Shown here: positions 1-8,072 of the stretch, piece after piece
Numbering within the stretch: the first letter of the stretch is position 1
How the letters are laid out: each line of letters begins with the position of its first letter
Assembly: GCF_018069865.1 (NCBI RefSeq)
Contig: NZ_JAGQDG010000002.1
Coordinates: 496,001-560,000, forward strand
Direction: 5' to 3'
Source of the DNA: Ideonella paludis
Lineage (GTDB): Bacteria; Pseudomonadota; Gammaproteobacteria; Burkholderiales; Burkholderiaceae_C
Length of the DNA: 64,000 nt
Translations under genes and position numbers: made by a program
The notes under the pieces: generated by a model
The model's input: the letters and a program-made list of their open reading frames with translations, nothing else
Databases searched by the model: none
What the model was told of the DNA's origin: nothing

Positions 1-251
1 CAGCAGCAGCAGAACAAGTGCAGAAACAAAGGTGTGGTCCATCCCCCGCATTGTCAGTCACCTTAGGGATGCACTACTCGTTGCAACATGGCAACATCTA
101 GACACACTAAGGCCCGCAGGAATATCTTTTCTGCCAACTTTTTTGCTTGCCAGACCTAAACTGCCACGTTAGCGCATCAGCAACGAGAGTTTCACCCTGG
201 GAACTCTCGGCCACGATCGTGCTACCGGATCTCACCTTCAGGAGGAACTAC

Positions 252-1184
252 ATGTACAAGCTCGTTACCCTTGCAGCATTGGCCACCGCCATGGCTGCGC
301 CCGCCTTTGCACAAAGCAGCGTCAACATCTACGGTCGCCTCAACGTGACCTTGGAGCGCAGCAAGGACGGCTCCGTCACCACCAACGATTTGGTGAACAA
401 CTCCTCACGCATCGGCTTCAAGGGCGTGGAAGACCTGGGCGGCGGCCTGAAGGCTGGCTTCCAGATCGAGCACGGTTTCAACCCTGCCAATGGTGCTGCG
501 TCCAGCACCTTCTGGGGCCGTCAAGCCGAAGTTAACCTGAGCGGCTCGTTCGGGATGATCCGCCTGGGCACCTTCACCAGCGAAGCCTATTTCGCCACCG
601 CTGACTACGTCAGCATGCACAACCATGACACCGGCACCTCGGCGGACCGCCTGTACAACGACGCCAATGGCTTCAACGGCGCCCGCAAAGTGGCCTACCG
701 CACGCCCACCATGGGTGGTTTCGTTGCTGAGCTGGCTGTCCAAGAAGCCAACAGCGCAGGCGACCGTGGTCTCGACCTGGCCGCCAACTACGACATGGGC
801 AAGCTGCACCTGGGTGCTGGCTTCAGCAAGCTGGGCGATGACAAGCAAATCGCCGTTCGTGCCTTGTATGAAATGGGGCCTGTGGTCGTCGGCGGCTATG
901 TCCAGCGCGACAACGTGCTCGGCGGCAACCGCACCAACTATCGCTTGGCCGCTCAGTACACCATGGGCGCGACCGAGTTGCATGCCAATGTGGGTGCAGC
1001 CAGCGACGTCAAGGGCCTGCCTGGCTCCAGCGCTCACCAGATCACTCTGGGCGTGAATCAAAACCTCAGCAAGCGGACCAAGGTCTATGCCTTCTACACC
1101 CGCGTGGGGGACGACGACAAGCTGAAGATGTACTCCAAGGGCAACCTCAGCGCCGTGGCTTTCGGCGTTCGCCACAACTTCTGA
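252..1184 (+). CDS. Gram-negative trimeric porin
   Basis: Outer-membrane general porin of the betaproteobacterial type (Porin_4 family), 310 aa. It forms water-filled channels for small hydrophilic solutes. The start is set at 252 because GGAGG lies just upstream (241-245) and the N-terminus is a typical signal peptide, MYKLVTLAALATAMAAPAFA, followed by QSSVNIYGRLN, the usual first beta strand. The reading frame stays open upstream to 147, but that stretch has no protein-like features. The chain alternates amphipathic strands and ends in VRHNF, the terminal Phe recognised by the BAM complex. Somewhat shorter than many 330-370 aa family members. It is monocistronic and followed by a strong terminator. 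Substrate specificity cannot be read from the sequence. Confidence 0.93.
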   Translation: MYKLVTLAALATAMAAPAFAQSSVNIYGRLNVTLERSKDGSVTTNDLVNNSSRIGFKGVEDLGGGLKAGFQIEHGFNPANGAASSTFWGRQAEVNLSGSFGMIRLGTFTSEAYFATADYVSMHNHDTGTSADRLYNDANGFNGARKVAYRTPTMGGFVAELAVQEANSAGDRGLDLAANYDMGKLHLGAGFSKLGDDKQIAVRALYEMGPVVVGGYVQRDNVLGGNRTNYRLAAQYTMGATELHANVGAASDVKGLPGSSAHQITLGVNQNLSKRTKVYAFYTRVGDDDKLKMYSKGNLSAVAFGVRHNF

Positions 1185-1215
1185 TCGCAGCGGCCAGGCC
1201 GCTCGCTCACACCCC

Positions 1216-1240
1216 ACTGGCCTTCGGGCCAGTTTTTTTT
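1216..1240 (+). terminator. Rho-independent terminator of the porin gene
   Basis: Perfect 7-bp stem ACTGGCC / GGCCAGT closed by a TTCG tetraloop and followed directly by eight T residues. It lies 32 bases after the porin stop and separates it from the convergent xerD gene. Confidence 0.93.
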
Positions 1241-1254
1241 GCCCGCGCGTTGCC

Positions 1255-2196
1255 TCAACCTCTGGGGTGATGCTGGGCGTGCAAGGTCTTGAGGCGCTCC
1301 CGCGCCACATGGGTGTAGATGGTGGTGGTGGAGATGTCCGCGTGGCCCAGCAACATCTGCACCGCGCGCAGGTCGGCCCCATGGTTCAGTAAATGTGTCG
1401 CGAAGGCATGCCGCAAGGTGTGCGGCGACAAGGCTTGGGTGATGCCGGCAGCCAAGGCATGGCGTTTCACCAAAGTCCAGAACATCTGCCGCGTCATCGG
1501 CCCGCCGCGGGCTGTCACAAACAAGGCCGGGCTCTGCTGGCCACTCAAAATCTCGTTACGGGCTTCCGCGAGGTAGCGCTGAAGCCAGTCCCGCGCCTGC
1601 TCACCAAAGGGCACCAAGCGCTCCTTGGCCCCTTTGCCGTGAGCATGGACCACCCCTTCGGCCAGGGCCACGCGAATGGTCGCCAACTCCACCAGCTCAC
1701 TCACCCGCAGGCCACTGGCATACATCAGCTCCAGCATGGTGCGGTCCCGCAAGCCCAGCGGCGTGTTGACGTCTGGCGCCTGCATCAGGGCGTCCACCTG
1801 CGCCTCACTCAAGGTCTTGGGAATCCGCAAGGGCTGGCGCGCGCCCGTCAGCTTGAGCGTGGGGTCACTGCTGACCAAGGCCTCTCGCAAGGCCCAGCGG
1901 TAAAAGCGGCGAAACACCGCCAAGCGCCGGTTGGCCGTGGTGGGCTTGCTGCTGGCATGGCGGGCCAGCAAGTAGGCTCGCAGATCCGCCTCTGACACCT
2001 GCGCCAGCGTCTTCGTCGGCCCTTGCTCGCCCCGCAGCCACTGCGACAACAAGCTCAAGTCGCGCCGGTAGGCCGCCAAGGTGTTGGCAGCCAGGCCGTC
2101 TTCAAGCCACAAGGCATCCATGAAAGTGTCGATCAGGCCGTCCGGCGGCAGGGCTGCCGCAGGGCTGTCGATGGCGGGAGGGGCGACTGAACTCAT
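1255..2196 (-). CDS. xerD: site-specific tyrosine recombinase XerD
   Basis: Tyrosine recombinase of about 313 aa that, with XerC, resolves chromosome dimers at dif at the septum. An N-terminal SAM-like core-binding domain (about residues 15-110) precedes the catalytic domain. Counting from the start at 2196, the active-site set is visible: R164 (ASGLRVSELVEL), H259 and R262 (SPHTLRHAFATHLL), H285 (LGHADIS) and nucleophile Y294 (TTIYTHV). The frame is open to 2229, but the ATG at 2196 gives a start typical of the family. The HLLNHGADLRAVQMLLGHADIS block and the length match housekeeping XerD better than a phage integrase, and no att site, tRNA or phage gene is near. XerC cannot be excluded by eye. 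Confidence 0.9.
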   Translation of the reverse strand: MSSVAPPAIDSPAAALPPDGLIDTFMDALWLEDGLAANTLAAYRRDLSLLSQWLRGEQGPTKTLAQVSEADLRAYLLARHASSKPTTANRRLAVFRRFYRWALREALVSSDPTLKLTGARQPLRIPKTLSEAQVDALMQAPDVNTPLGLRDRTMLELMYASGLRVSELVELATIRVALAEGVVHAHGKGAKERLVPFGEQARDWLQRYLAEARNEILSGQQSPALFVTARGGPMTRQMFWTLVKRHALAAGITQALSPHTLRHAFATHLLNHGADLRAVQMLLGHADISTTTIYTHVARERLKTLHAQHHPRG

Positions 2197-2252
2197 GGCG
2201 TGTACGCAGTCTACACAGCCCTCCGCCACGCTGGGGCTGGCACACTGTCCGC

Positions 2253-3155
2253 ATGAGCCACGCCATGCTGCTACTGCCCGATTTCTTGCTGATTGCAGCG
2301 GGTTTTTTCATTTGCCGCCACACACCCCTAGACCGCCCTGTGTGGGACGGTGTGGAGCGTTTGGTCTACTACCTCTTGTTTCCGGCCCTGCTGTTTGTGG
2401 CCATCGTGCGCCAGCCCATTCAGCCCGGCGCCATGGTGATGCTGGCGGGTTGTGGCCTGGCCGTGGTGGCCAGCGGCATTGCCATTGCCTACAGCTTGGC
2501 GCACTGGCCGGGGGTCAGCGCGGTCACCCATGCGTCTGGGGCGCAAACCGCCTTTCGATTCAATTCCTATGTGGCACTGGCCCTGGCCGAACGCCTGGGC
2601 GGCGCGCAGTCTGTGGCCTGGATGGCGCTGCTGATTGCGCTGTGCGTGCCCATCTGCAACGTCGCCGCCGTTTGGCCCCTGGCGCGCCAAGGCGGGCAGT
2701 CGCTGGGGCGCGAGCTGCTGCGCAACCCGCTGATCATTGGCACCGTGGCGGGCCTCGCCACCAACCTCAGCGGCCTGCCGGTGCCGGAGGTGATGCAAAT
2801 CACCCTGTCTCGCATGGGCGCAGCCGCCCTGCCCCTGGGCCTGATGGCCGTGGGCGCAGGCCTGCGCATGGGGGCACTGCGTGAAGCCCCTCGTTTGGCT
2901 GCCGGCCTCTTGGGCATACGCCACTTTGTCTTGCCCGCATTGGCGCTGGCCTTGGTCTTGATGGCCGACCTCCCCCCAGGCCAACAAACCGTGGTGGTGG
3001 CCTTTGCCGCCCTGCCCACCGCCTCCAGCGCCTATGTGCTGGCCACCCGCATGGGAGGTCAAGGCAGCTACGTGGCGGGCTTGGTCAGCCTCTCCACCTT
3101 GCTGGCCATGGTCGGCCTGCCCACGGCGCTGTGGGCCCTCGAAACCCTGCGTTAA
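2253..3155 (+). CDS. AEC family transporter (auxin efflux carrier-like permease)
   Basis: Inner-membrane permease of 300 aa in the bile/arsenite/riboflavin transporter superfamily, AEC branch. About ten hydrophobic helices run from LLLPDFLLIAAGFFI through the C-terminal LLAMVGLPTALWAL. Family hallmarks include the early YYLLFPALLF segment and the central RFNSYVALALAERLG stretch (about residues 105-120). Bacterial members export or import small organic acids; the substrate is unknown here. It diverges from xerD with 56 bases between them and meets queG tail to tail, the two stop codons overlapping at 3152-3155. Confidence 0.85.
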   Translation: MSHAMLLLPDFLLIAAGFFICRHTPLDRPVWDGVERLVYYLLFPALLFVAIVRQPIQPGAMVMLAGCGLAVVASGIAIAYSLAHWPGVSAVTHASGAQTAFRFNSYVALALAERLGGAQSVAWMALLIALCVPICNVAAVWPLARQGGQSLGRELLRNPLIIGTVAGLATNLSGLPVPEVMQITLSRMGAAALPLGLMAVGAGLRMGALREAPRLAAGLLGIRHFVLPALALALVLMADLPPGQQTVVVAFAALPTASSAYVLATRMGGQGSYVAGLVSLSTLLAMVGLPTALWALETLR

Positions 3156-4252
3156 CGCGCTGTCTGTGCCAACGCCCAAGTGATGTGCTCGGCCAGGAGT
3201 GGGCTGGCCTGGGGCAAGGACGCTGCGAGCGCGCTTCGCAAGCCAGGGTCGTCGGCCAGCGCCAGCGCATTGCCCATGGCCACCGCCAAGTTGCGCTGCC
3301 AGCGCTCGTGGCCAATGCGGCGAATGGCACTGCCCTCGGTGTGGCGCAAAAAGGTCGCCTCGTCCCATTGCCACAGTGGCGCCAAGCTGGGCGCCTGCAG
3401 CGCGGGGCGCGCATCAAAGTCCGCCACGCTGGCCCGCTGGGCATACTTGTTCCAGGGGCAGATGAGCTGGCAGTCATCACAGCCGTAAATGCGGTTGCCC
3501 ATCAAGGGCCGCATCTCCACCGGAATCGGCCCCTCATGCTCAATCGTCAGGTAGGAGATGCAGCGCCGCGCATCCAGGCGATAAGGCGCCACGATGGCGC
3601 CGGTCGGGCACGCGCCGATGCAGGCCTCACACTGGCCACAATGGGCGCTGACCGGTGCGGTCAGTGGCAGCGGCACATCCACAAAGATTTCGCCCAAGAA
3701 GAACATGGAGCCCGCCTCACGCGCCAGCGTGAGCGTGTGCTTGCCGCGCCAACCCAGGCCGCTGCGTTGGGCCAGCTCCACCTCCAGCACCGGAGCCGAA
3801 TCGGTAAAGGCGCGGTGGCCCAGCGGCCCAAGCTTCTGGGCCAATTGCTCGGCTAGCTTTTGCAGGCGGCTGCGCAAGACCTTGTGGTAGTCGCGTCCTC
3901 GGGCATAGACCGACACCGCCGCCTGCTGGGGCTCGCTCAAGCGCCGCCACTCCACCGCCTGCCAGCCTTCCGGCGTGCTGCGCGGCAGATAGTCCATGCG
4001 CGCGGTGATCACCCGCAGCGTGCCAGGCACCAGCTCAGACGGGCGCGCGCGCTTGAGCCCATGCGCCTGCATATAGTGCATCTGCCCATGAAAGCCCGCC
4101 TCTAGCCAAGCCAGTAAGCCAGGTTCTGCATGACGCAAGTCCACATCGGCCACGCCAATCTGGGAGAATCCCAAGGAGCGCCCGCTGTCTCGCAGCCATG
4201 CCAACAGCGCTTCTGCTGGGTCCACCTTGCCTTCGCTGCTTCCTTGACTCAT
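3152..4252 (-). CDS. queG: epoxyqueuosine reductase QueG
   Basis: Cobalamin- and iron-sulfur-dependent enzyme (366 aa) that reduces epoxyqueuosine to queuosine at position 34 of GUN-anticodon tRNAs, the last step of Q biosynthesis. The N-terminal cobalamin-binding half contains FTDSAPVLE, with the catalytic Asp near residue 151. The C-terminal ferredoxin-like part has C205-x2-C-x2-C-x3-CP (HCGQCEACIGACPTGAI) and a second cluster CDDCQLICPWN around residues 258-266. Length is normal. It is divergent from tsaE, and the two start regions overlap around 4244-4252. The queG/tsaE adjacency is conserved in many proteobacteria, which supports the call. Confidence 0.96.
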   Translation of the reverse strand: MSQGSSEGKVDPAEALLAWLRDSGRSLGFSQIGVADVDLRHAEPGLLAWLEAGFHGQMHYMQAHGLKRARPSELVPGTLRVITARMDYLPRSTPEGWQAVEWRRLSEPQQAAVSVYARGRDYHKVLRSRLQKLAEQLAQKLGPLGHRAFTDSAPVLEVELAQRSGLGWRGKHTLTLAREAGSMFFLGEIFVDVPLPLTAPVSAHCGQCEACIGACPTGAIVAPYRLDARRCISYLTIEHEGPIPVEMRPLMGNRIYGCDDCQLICPWNKYAQRASVADFDARPALQAPSLAPLWQWDEATFLRHTEGSAIRRIGHERWQRNLAVAMGNALALADDPGLRSALAASLPQASPLLAEHITWALAQTAR

Positions 4253-4732
4253 ACGCCGATTCTAGAAACCCGTACGCAACACTGGCCGGATGAATCATCC
4301 TGCGAGGTTTTTGCCGCCTCTTTAGCCCGGAATGCGGCCCTGGCGGATGCCACACTAGAACTGGAAGGCACGCTGGGTGCAGGCAAAACCACCTTTGTGC
4401 GCCACCTCCTGCGCGCCCTGGGCGTCCAAGGCCGCATCAAAAGCCCCACCTACGCTGTGGTGGAGCTGTACGAGCTTGAGCGGCCGGGCCTGCCCCCGCT
4501 GGCCGTCTCTCATTTCGACTTCTACCGCTTTGAAAGCCCCGATGAATGGGAAGACGCGGGCTTTCGAGAGCTCTTCGCAGCCCCAGGCCTCAAGCTTTGT
4601 GAATGGGCCGAGAAGGTCGCCGGCCGCCTGCCCCCACCCGACTTGCGCATTGGCTTGCAGATGGAGGCGGATGACAGCCGCACAGTGACGCTGCAAGCCC
4701 TGACACCGCGTGGCCAGGAGTTGCTGCGATGA
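4244..4732 (+). CDS. tsaE: tRNA threonylcarbamoyladenosine biosynthesis ATPase TsaE
   Basis: Small P-loop ATPase (about 162 aa) of the TsaBDE complex that makes the universal t6A37 modification of ANN-decoding tRNAs. The Walker A region is GTLGAGKTTF, preceded by LELEGTL, and the family block IKSPTYAVVELYEL follows. HFDFYRFESPDEWEDAGFRELF and LCEWAEKV are the conserved TsaE C-terminal motifs. No ATG lies between the queG start and the P-loop. The best start is TTG at 4244, which gives the usual length; an ATG at 4130 would overlap divergent queG by about 120 bases. The stop overlaps the next start as ATGA at 4729-4732, so it is translationally coupled to amiC. Confidence 0.92.
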   Translation: MTHTPILETRTQHWPDESSCEVFAASLARNAALADATLELEGTLGAGKTTFVRHLLRALGVQGRIKSPTYAVVELYELERPGLPPLAVSHFDFYRFESPDEWEDAGFRELFAAPGLKLCEWAEKVAGRLPPPDLRIGLQMEADDSRTVTLQALTPRGQELLR

Positions 4733-6093
4733 AGCGCCGCCAAGCCCTGAAACAAGTCCCCTTTTTGGTGCTCAGTCTGGGCGCCGCAGAACTCGCCTAT
4801 GGGGCGTCCATCGTCGCCGTGCGCGTTTGGCCCGCCGCCGACTACACCCGCGTGACGATCGAGTCTGACCGCCCGCTGGCCGCCCAGCATTTGATGGCCC
4901 AGAACCCCGAACGCTTGGTGATCGACATCGAGAACTTGGAGCTCAGCCCCGCCCTGCGCGAGCTGGTGGGGAAGGTTCGGCCCGACGACCCCTTCATCGC
5001 CGGCGTGCGCGTGGGCCAGAACCAGCCCCGCGTGGTGCGACTGGTCTTCGACTTGAAGCAAAGCGTACGCCCAGAGCAGTTCACCTTGATGCCGGTGGCG
5101 GCCTACCAGCACCGCTTGGTGTTTGATCTCTACCCCACCCAAGCGACCGACCCCATGGTGGCCCTGGTGGCCGAGAAGGCACAAGCCGAGCGAGAAGCCG
5201 CGCAATCGGTGCAAGATGCGCTGGGCGAGCTGATCGGGCGGGTGGACAAGCCGCTGCAGGTCACACCGCCCAAGCCTACGGGCACGCTGCCCGCCCCGGG
5301 GCTAGGCGCTGCGGCACCCACAGCGCCGCTGCAGACACCCGCCCCCCCGCCGCCACCCTCTCGCGAGCTCAAAGACCGCATCAACCGCCTGATCATCGTC
5401 GCCATCGACCCCGGCCATGGCGGCGAAGACCCCGGCGCCATTGGCCCGAGCGGATTGAAAGAAAAAGACGTGGTGCTGCAAGTCGCGCTGCAACTGCGCG
5501 ACCGCATCAACAAAAAGCCCGGCATGCGGGCCGTGATGACGCGAGACGCCGATTTCTTCGTGCCGCTCTACGACCGCGTCAACAAAGCCCGGCGGGTGCA
5601 GGCCGACCTCTTCATCTCCATCCACGCCGACGCCTTCTTCACGCCCGAGGCGCGAGGCGCCAGCGTGTTTGCGCTGAGCCAGGGCGGTGCTTCTTCCGCT
5701 GCTGCGCGCTGGATGGCCAAGAAGGAGAATGCCGCCGACATGGTGGGCGGCGTGAACGCCAACGTCAAAGATGAGCAGGTGCTCAAAGCACTGCTGGACA
5801 TGAGCACGGCTGCGCAGATCAAGGACAGCCTGCGCGTGGGCTCAGAAGTGCTGCGCAACATCGGCAAAGTGGGCCGCTTGCACAAGCGCGATGTCGAGCA
5901 AGCCGGCTTTGCGGTGCTCAAAGCCCCAGACATCCCGTCCATCCTGGTCGAGACCGCCTTCATCTCCAACCCCACCGAAGAGCAGCGCCTGCGCGACCCC
6001 GAGTATCAAGAACGCCTGGTCGAGGCCATCTTCTTGGGCGTAGAGCGCTACTTCGCCAAGAACCCGCCGCTGTCGCGCAACCGAACCAGCTGA
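4729..6093 (+). CDS. amiC: N-acetylmuramoyl-L-alanine amidase (AmiC/AmiB type)
   Basis: Periplasmic zinc amidase (454 aa) that cleaves the septal peptidoglycan stem peptide from MurNAc during daughter-cell separation. The N-terminus MKRRQALKQV followed by a hydrophobic stretch resembles a Tat signal, as in E. coli AmiC. An AMIN localisation domain (about residues 28-135) is followed by an Ala/Pro-rich linker with a run of prolines at 206-210. The Amidase_3 domain (about 220-445) shows zinc ligands H230 (DPGHGGEDPGAIG), E245 (LKEKDVVL) and H299 (FISIHADAFF), and catalytic E408 (LVETAFISN). It follows tsaE with an ATGA overlap, as tsaE-amiB does in E. coli. Its 3' end overlaps the convergent pabBC gene by 46 bases. 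Confidence 0.95.
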   Translation: MKRRQALKQVPFLVLSLGAAELAYGASIVAVRVWPAADYTRVTIESDRPLAAQHLMAQNPERLVIDIENLELSPALRELVGKVRPDDPFIAGVRVGQNQPRVVRLVFDLKQSVRPEQFTLMPVAAYQHRLVFDLYPTQATDPMVALVAEKAQAEREAAQSVQDALGELIGRVDKPLQVTPPKPTGTLPAPGLGAAAPTAPLQTPAPPPPPSRELKDRINRLIIVAIDPGHGGEDPGAIGPSGLKEKDVVLQVALQLRDRINKKPGMRAVMTRDADFFVPLYDRVNKARRVQADLFISIHADAFFTPEARGASVFALSQGGASSAAARWMAKKENAADMVGGVNANVKDEQVLKALLDMSTAAQIKDSLRVGSEVLRNIGKVGRLHKRDVEQAGFAVLKAPDIPSILVETAFISNPTEEQRLRDPEYQERLVEAIFLGVERYFAKNPPLSRNRTS

Positions 6094-7958
6094 GCCGGCA
6101 GCACCCCGCGCAGCGCATTGCAGACGCGCCAATCCTGGGCCTGCTCCAGCTCTTGCACCCAGAGGCGACGCTCCAGCACAGGCTGCCCTTCAAGGCCTTG
6201 CGCCAAGACCTGGGCGCGGGCCACGCCGGGCAACGCACCGTCGGCCACGGGCGGAGTGCACCACTGGCCGTGCAACTTGACCAACACCGTGCTGCGCCCG
6301 CCTTCGGTGAGCCAGCCACCCTCGGTCACAAACAACTGGTCAAACTGGCCTTGGGCGATGGCCTCGCGCACGGCTGCGTCGTAGTGCTGGCGGAGGGTGG
6401 TTTTGTGGGCGGCCAGGGGCTGAGCGTTGGGCAGGCGCAGCGGGCTGAGGCTCAAAAGCGCCGGGCCTGGCGGTAGATCGGGCAAAGGCTCGGTGTGGAT
6501 CGTCACCGCGCCGCGGTGGTTCAAGCTCATGCGCAGGCGTGCTTGGGGCGTGGTGATTGCTGGGTTTCGAGTCAAGTCCACCAAGGCTTGGTCCAACGCT
6601 GCGTCCACGTCGTGCTCAGGCCATGCAAAGCCCAAGGCCTGCGCACTGCGGGCCAGGCGCGCCAGATGAGCGTCGTGCAGCTGCGCCTGAGGCTGCTGCG
6701 GCAAGCCCTCAATCCTCAGGGTTTCAAACAACTCAAAGCCCGGGTCCACATCGGTCAGAAAGCGGGCTTTGTGTTGGCACTCTTGCCATTCATCCGCGCC
6801 CACACTGTCCAACACAATGCCGGCGCCCAGCCCCAAGCGCAGCGGGCGCGTGCCGATGGGGGCCTGCAGTGGCCCGACCTCTAAGGTGCGGATGGCCACA
6901 GAGAGGCAAAACTCACCCAAGGCTTGCCCCGCAGTGGGCGGGGCGACCCAACCGATGGCGCCGCAGTACAGGCCGCGCGGCGTGGTTTCTAACTGCTCGA
7001 TGAGCGCCAGGGTTTGATGCTTGGGCGCCCCGGTGATGGACCCACAGGGAAAGGTGGCCCGCAGCACATCGGGGAAGGTCACTTGCGGCCGGGGGCGGGC
7101 CTGCACGGTCGAGGTCATTTGATAGACCGTGGCATAGGGCTCAATGGTGAAGAGGGCCGGCACCTGCACGCTGCCGGTCTGGGCGATGCGGCCGATGTCG
7201 TTGCGCAGCAGGTCCACGATCATCAGGTTTTCGGCCCGGTTCTTGGGGTCTTGCTGCAGGGCGGCGGCGACACGGGCGTCCTCCAGGGCGTCAACTTGTC
7301 GCGCGGCTGTGCCCTTCATGGGCTTGGCGGTCAACACGCCCTGCTGGTGGCGCAAGAACAGCTCCGGCGAGAGCGACAGCACCTCGCCGCCTTCGGGCAA
7401 GAGGATCAGCGCACCATAGGCGACGGGCTGGCGCGCGCGCAGGCGGCGATACAGCGCCACGGGCGAGCCATGCAAGGCGCCGTGGACCCGATACGTCAAG
7501 TTGACCTGGTAGCTGATGCCTTGGCGAATGGCCTCTTGCACGGCCTGGACGGCCTGCACATAGGCCGCTTCGTCCACGCTGGGGCTCAAGCTCAACGGCC
7601 CTGCAGCACTGGGCGTGGCGTGGCCGCTGTCATGGGCTTGCAGCCATGCCGCCGTCCCGGCTTCATCGAGGGTTTGCTGGCGAGCGAACATCATCACGCG
7701 CAGCGCAGGCGCAGGCGCAGGCTCCCCCGCCTGCGCCTGCGAGGCAACACCACGCTGCAAGGCCACGCCCCACTCATAGTCGGCCAGCAGCACGGCATGA
7801 AGGCCGCCCTCTTGATCTGCGGCCACTTGTGCCCAGACGGCCTCCAGCTCTTGGGGCAGCACGCAGCGGTGCTCGCGCACAAACTCGGTGTAGAGACGGC
7901 TGCGGCCCTCTGCGCTGTCGTCCAGCAGGGCCCAAACCTCGGCATCGACTCTCTTCAA
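6048..7958 (-). CDS. pabB: bifunctional aminodeoxychorismate synthase component I / class IV aminotransferase (PabB-PabC fusion)
   Basis: Fused enzyme of 636 aa for p-aminobenzoate synthesis in folate biosynthesis. Residues 1 to about 400 are PabB: ISYQVNLTYR, LFLRHQQGVLTAKPMKGTAAR, the RAENLMIVDLLRNDIGR block and FPCGSITGAPK, with the signature of chorismate-utilising enzymes. From about residue 405 a class IV PLP aminotransferase domain follows (FELFETLRI, LAAHKTTLRQHYD with the likely PLP lysine, EGGWLTEGGRSTVLV), corresponding to the aminodeoxychorismate lyase PabC. The start is a TTG at 7956-7958 with a purine-rich GAAGAGATGAG just upstream. PabA (glutaminase) is not in this window. thyA and folA lie 15-20 kb away. 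Confidence 0.93.
   Translation of the reverse strand: MKRVDAEVWALLDDSAEGRSRLYTEFVREHRCVLPQELEAVWAQVAADQEGGLHAVLLADYEWGVALQRGVASQAQAGEPAPAPALRVMMFARQQTLDEAGTAAWLQAHDSGHATPSAAGPLSLSPSVDEAAYVQAVQAVQEAIRQGISYQVNLTYRVHGALHGSPVALYRRLRARQPVAYGALILLPEGGEVLSLSPELFLRHQQGVLTAKPMKGTAARQVDALEDARVAAALQQDPKNRAENLMIVDLLRNDIGRIAQTGSVQVPALFTIEPYATVYQMTSTVQARPRPQVTFPDVLRATFPCGSITGAPKHQTLALIEQLETTPRGLYCGAIGWVAPPTAGQALGEFCLSVAIRTLEVGPLQAPIGTRPLRLGLGAGIVLDSVGADEWQECQHKARFLTDVDPGFELFETLRIEGLPQQPQAQLHDAHLARLARSAQALGFAWPEHDVDAALDQALVDLTRNPAITTPQARLRMSLNHRGAVTIHTEPLPDLPPGPALLSLSPLRLPNAQPLAAHKTTLRQHYDAAVREAIAQGQFDQLFVTEGGWLTEGGRSTVLVKLHGQWCTPPVADGALPGVARAQVLAQGLEGQPVLERRLWVQELEQAQDWRVCNALRGVLPAQLVRLRDSGGFLAK
7710..7741. 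repeat. perfect inverted repeat inside pabBC
   Basis: A 13-bp perfect inverted repeat (core GCAGGCGCAGGC / GCCTGCGCCTGC) with a 6-base loop. It falls in the PabB part of the gene, where it encodes an Ala/Gln/Pro-rich stretch (SQAQAGEPAPAPAL). It could fold into a strong mRNA hairpin, but no T-run follows on either strand, so it is not a terminator. Confidence 0.8.
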
Positions 7959-8072
7959 AGCACACTCATCTCTTCAAGCCCATTAAAGGGCAATCGCTGA
8001 TTGTCGGGCAGTGCCTTGGGTCTAGGATGTGGCAAGGCTTTTCAAGTGCGCTCTCCACCAAAGGTATTCAAG

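Noticed and set aside
405-1382. 325-aa minus-strand frame opposite the porin
   Set aside because: Antisense to a porin with signal peptide and terminal Phe; no features of its own.
1255-2196. Possible phage integrase
   Set aside because: Motifs and length fit chromosomal XerD; no tRNA, att site or phage genes are near.
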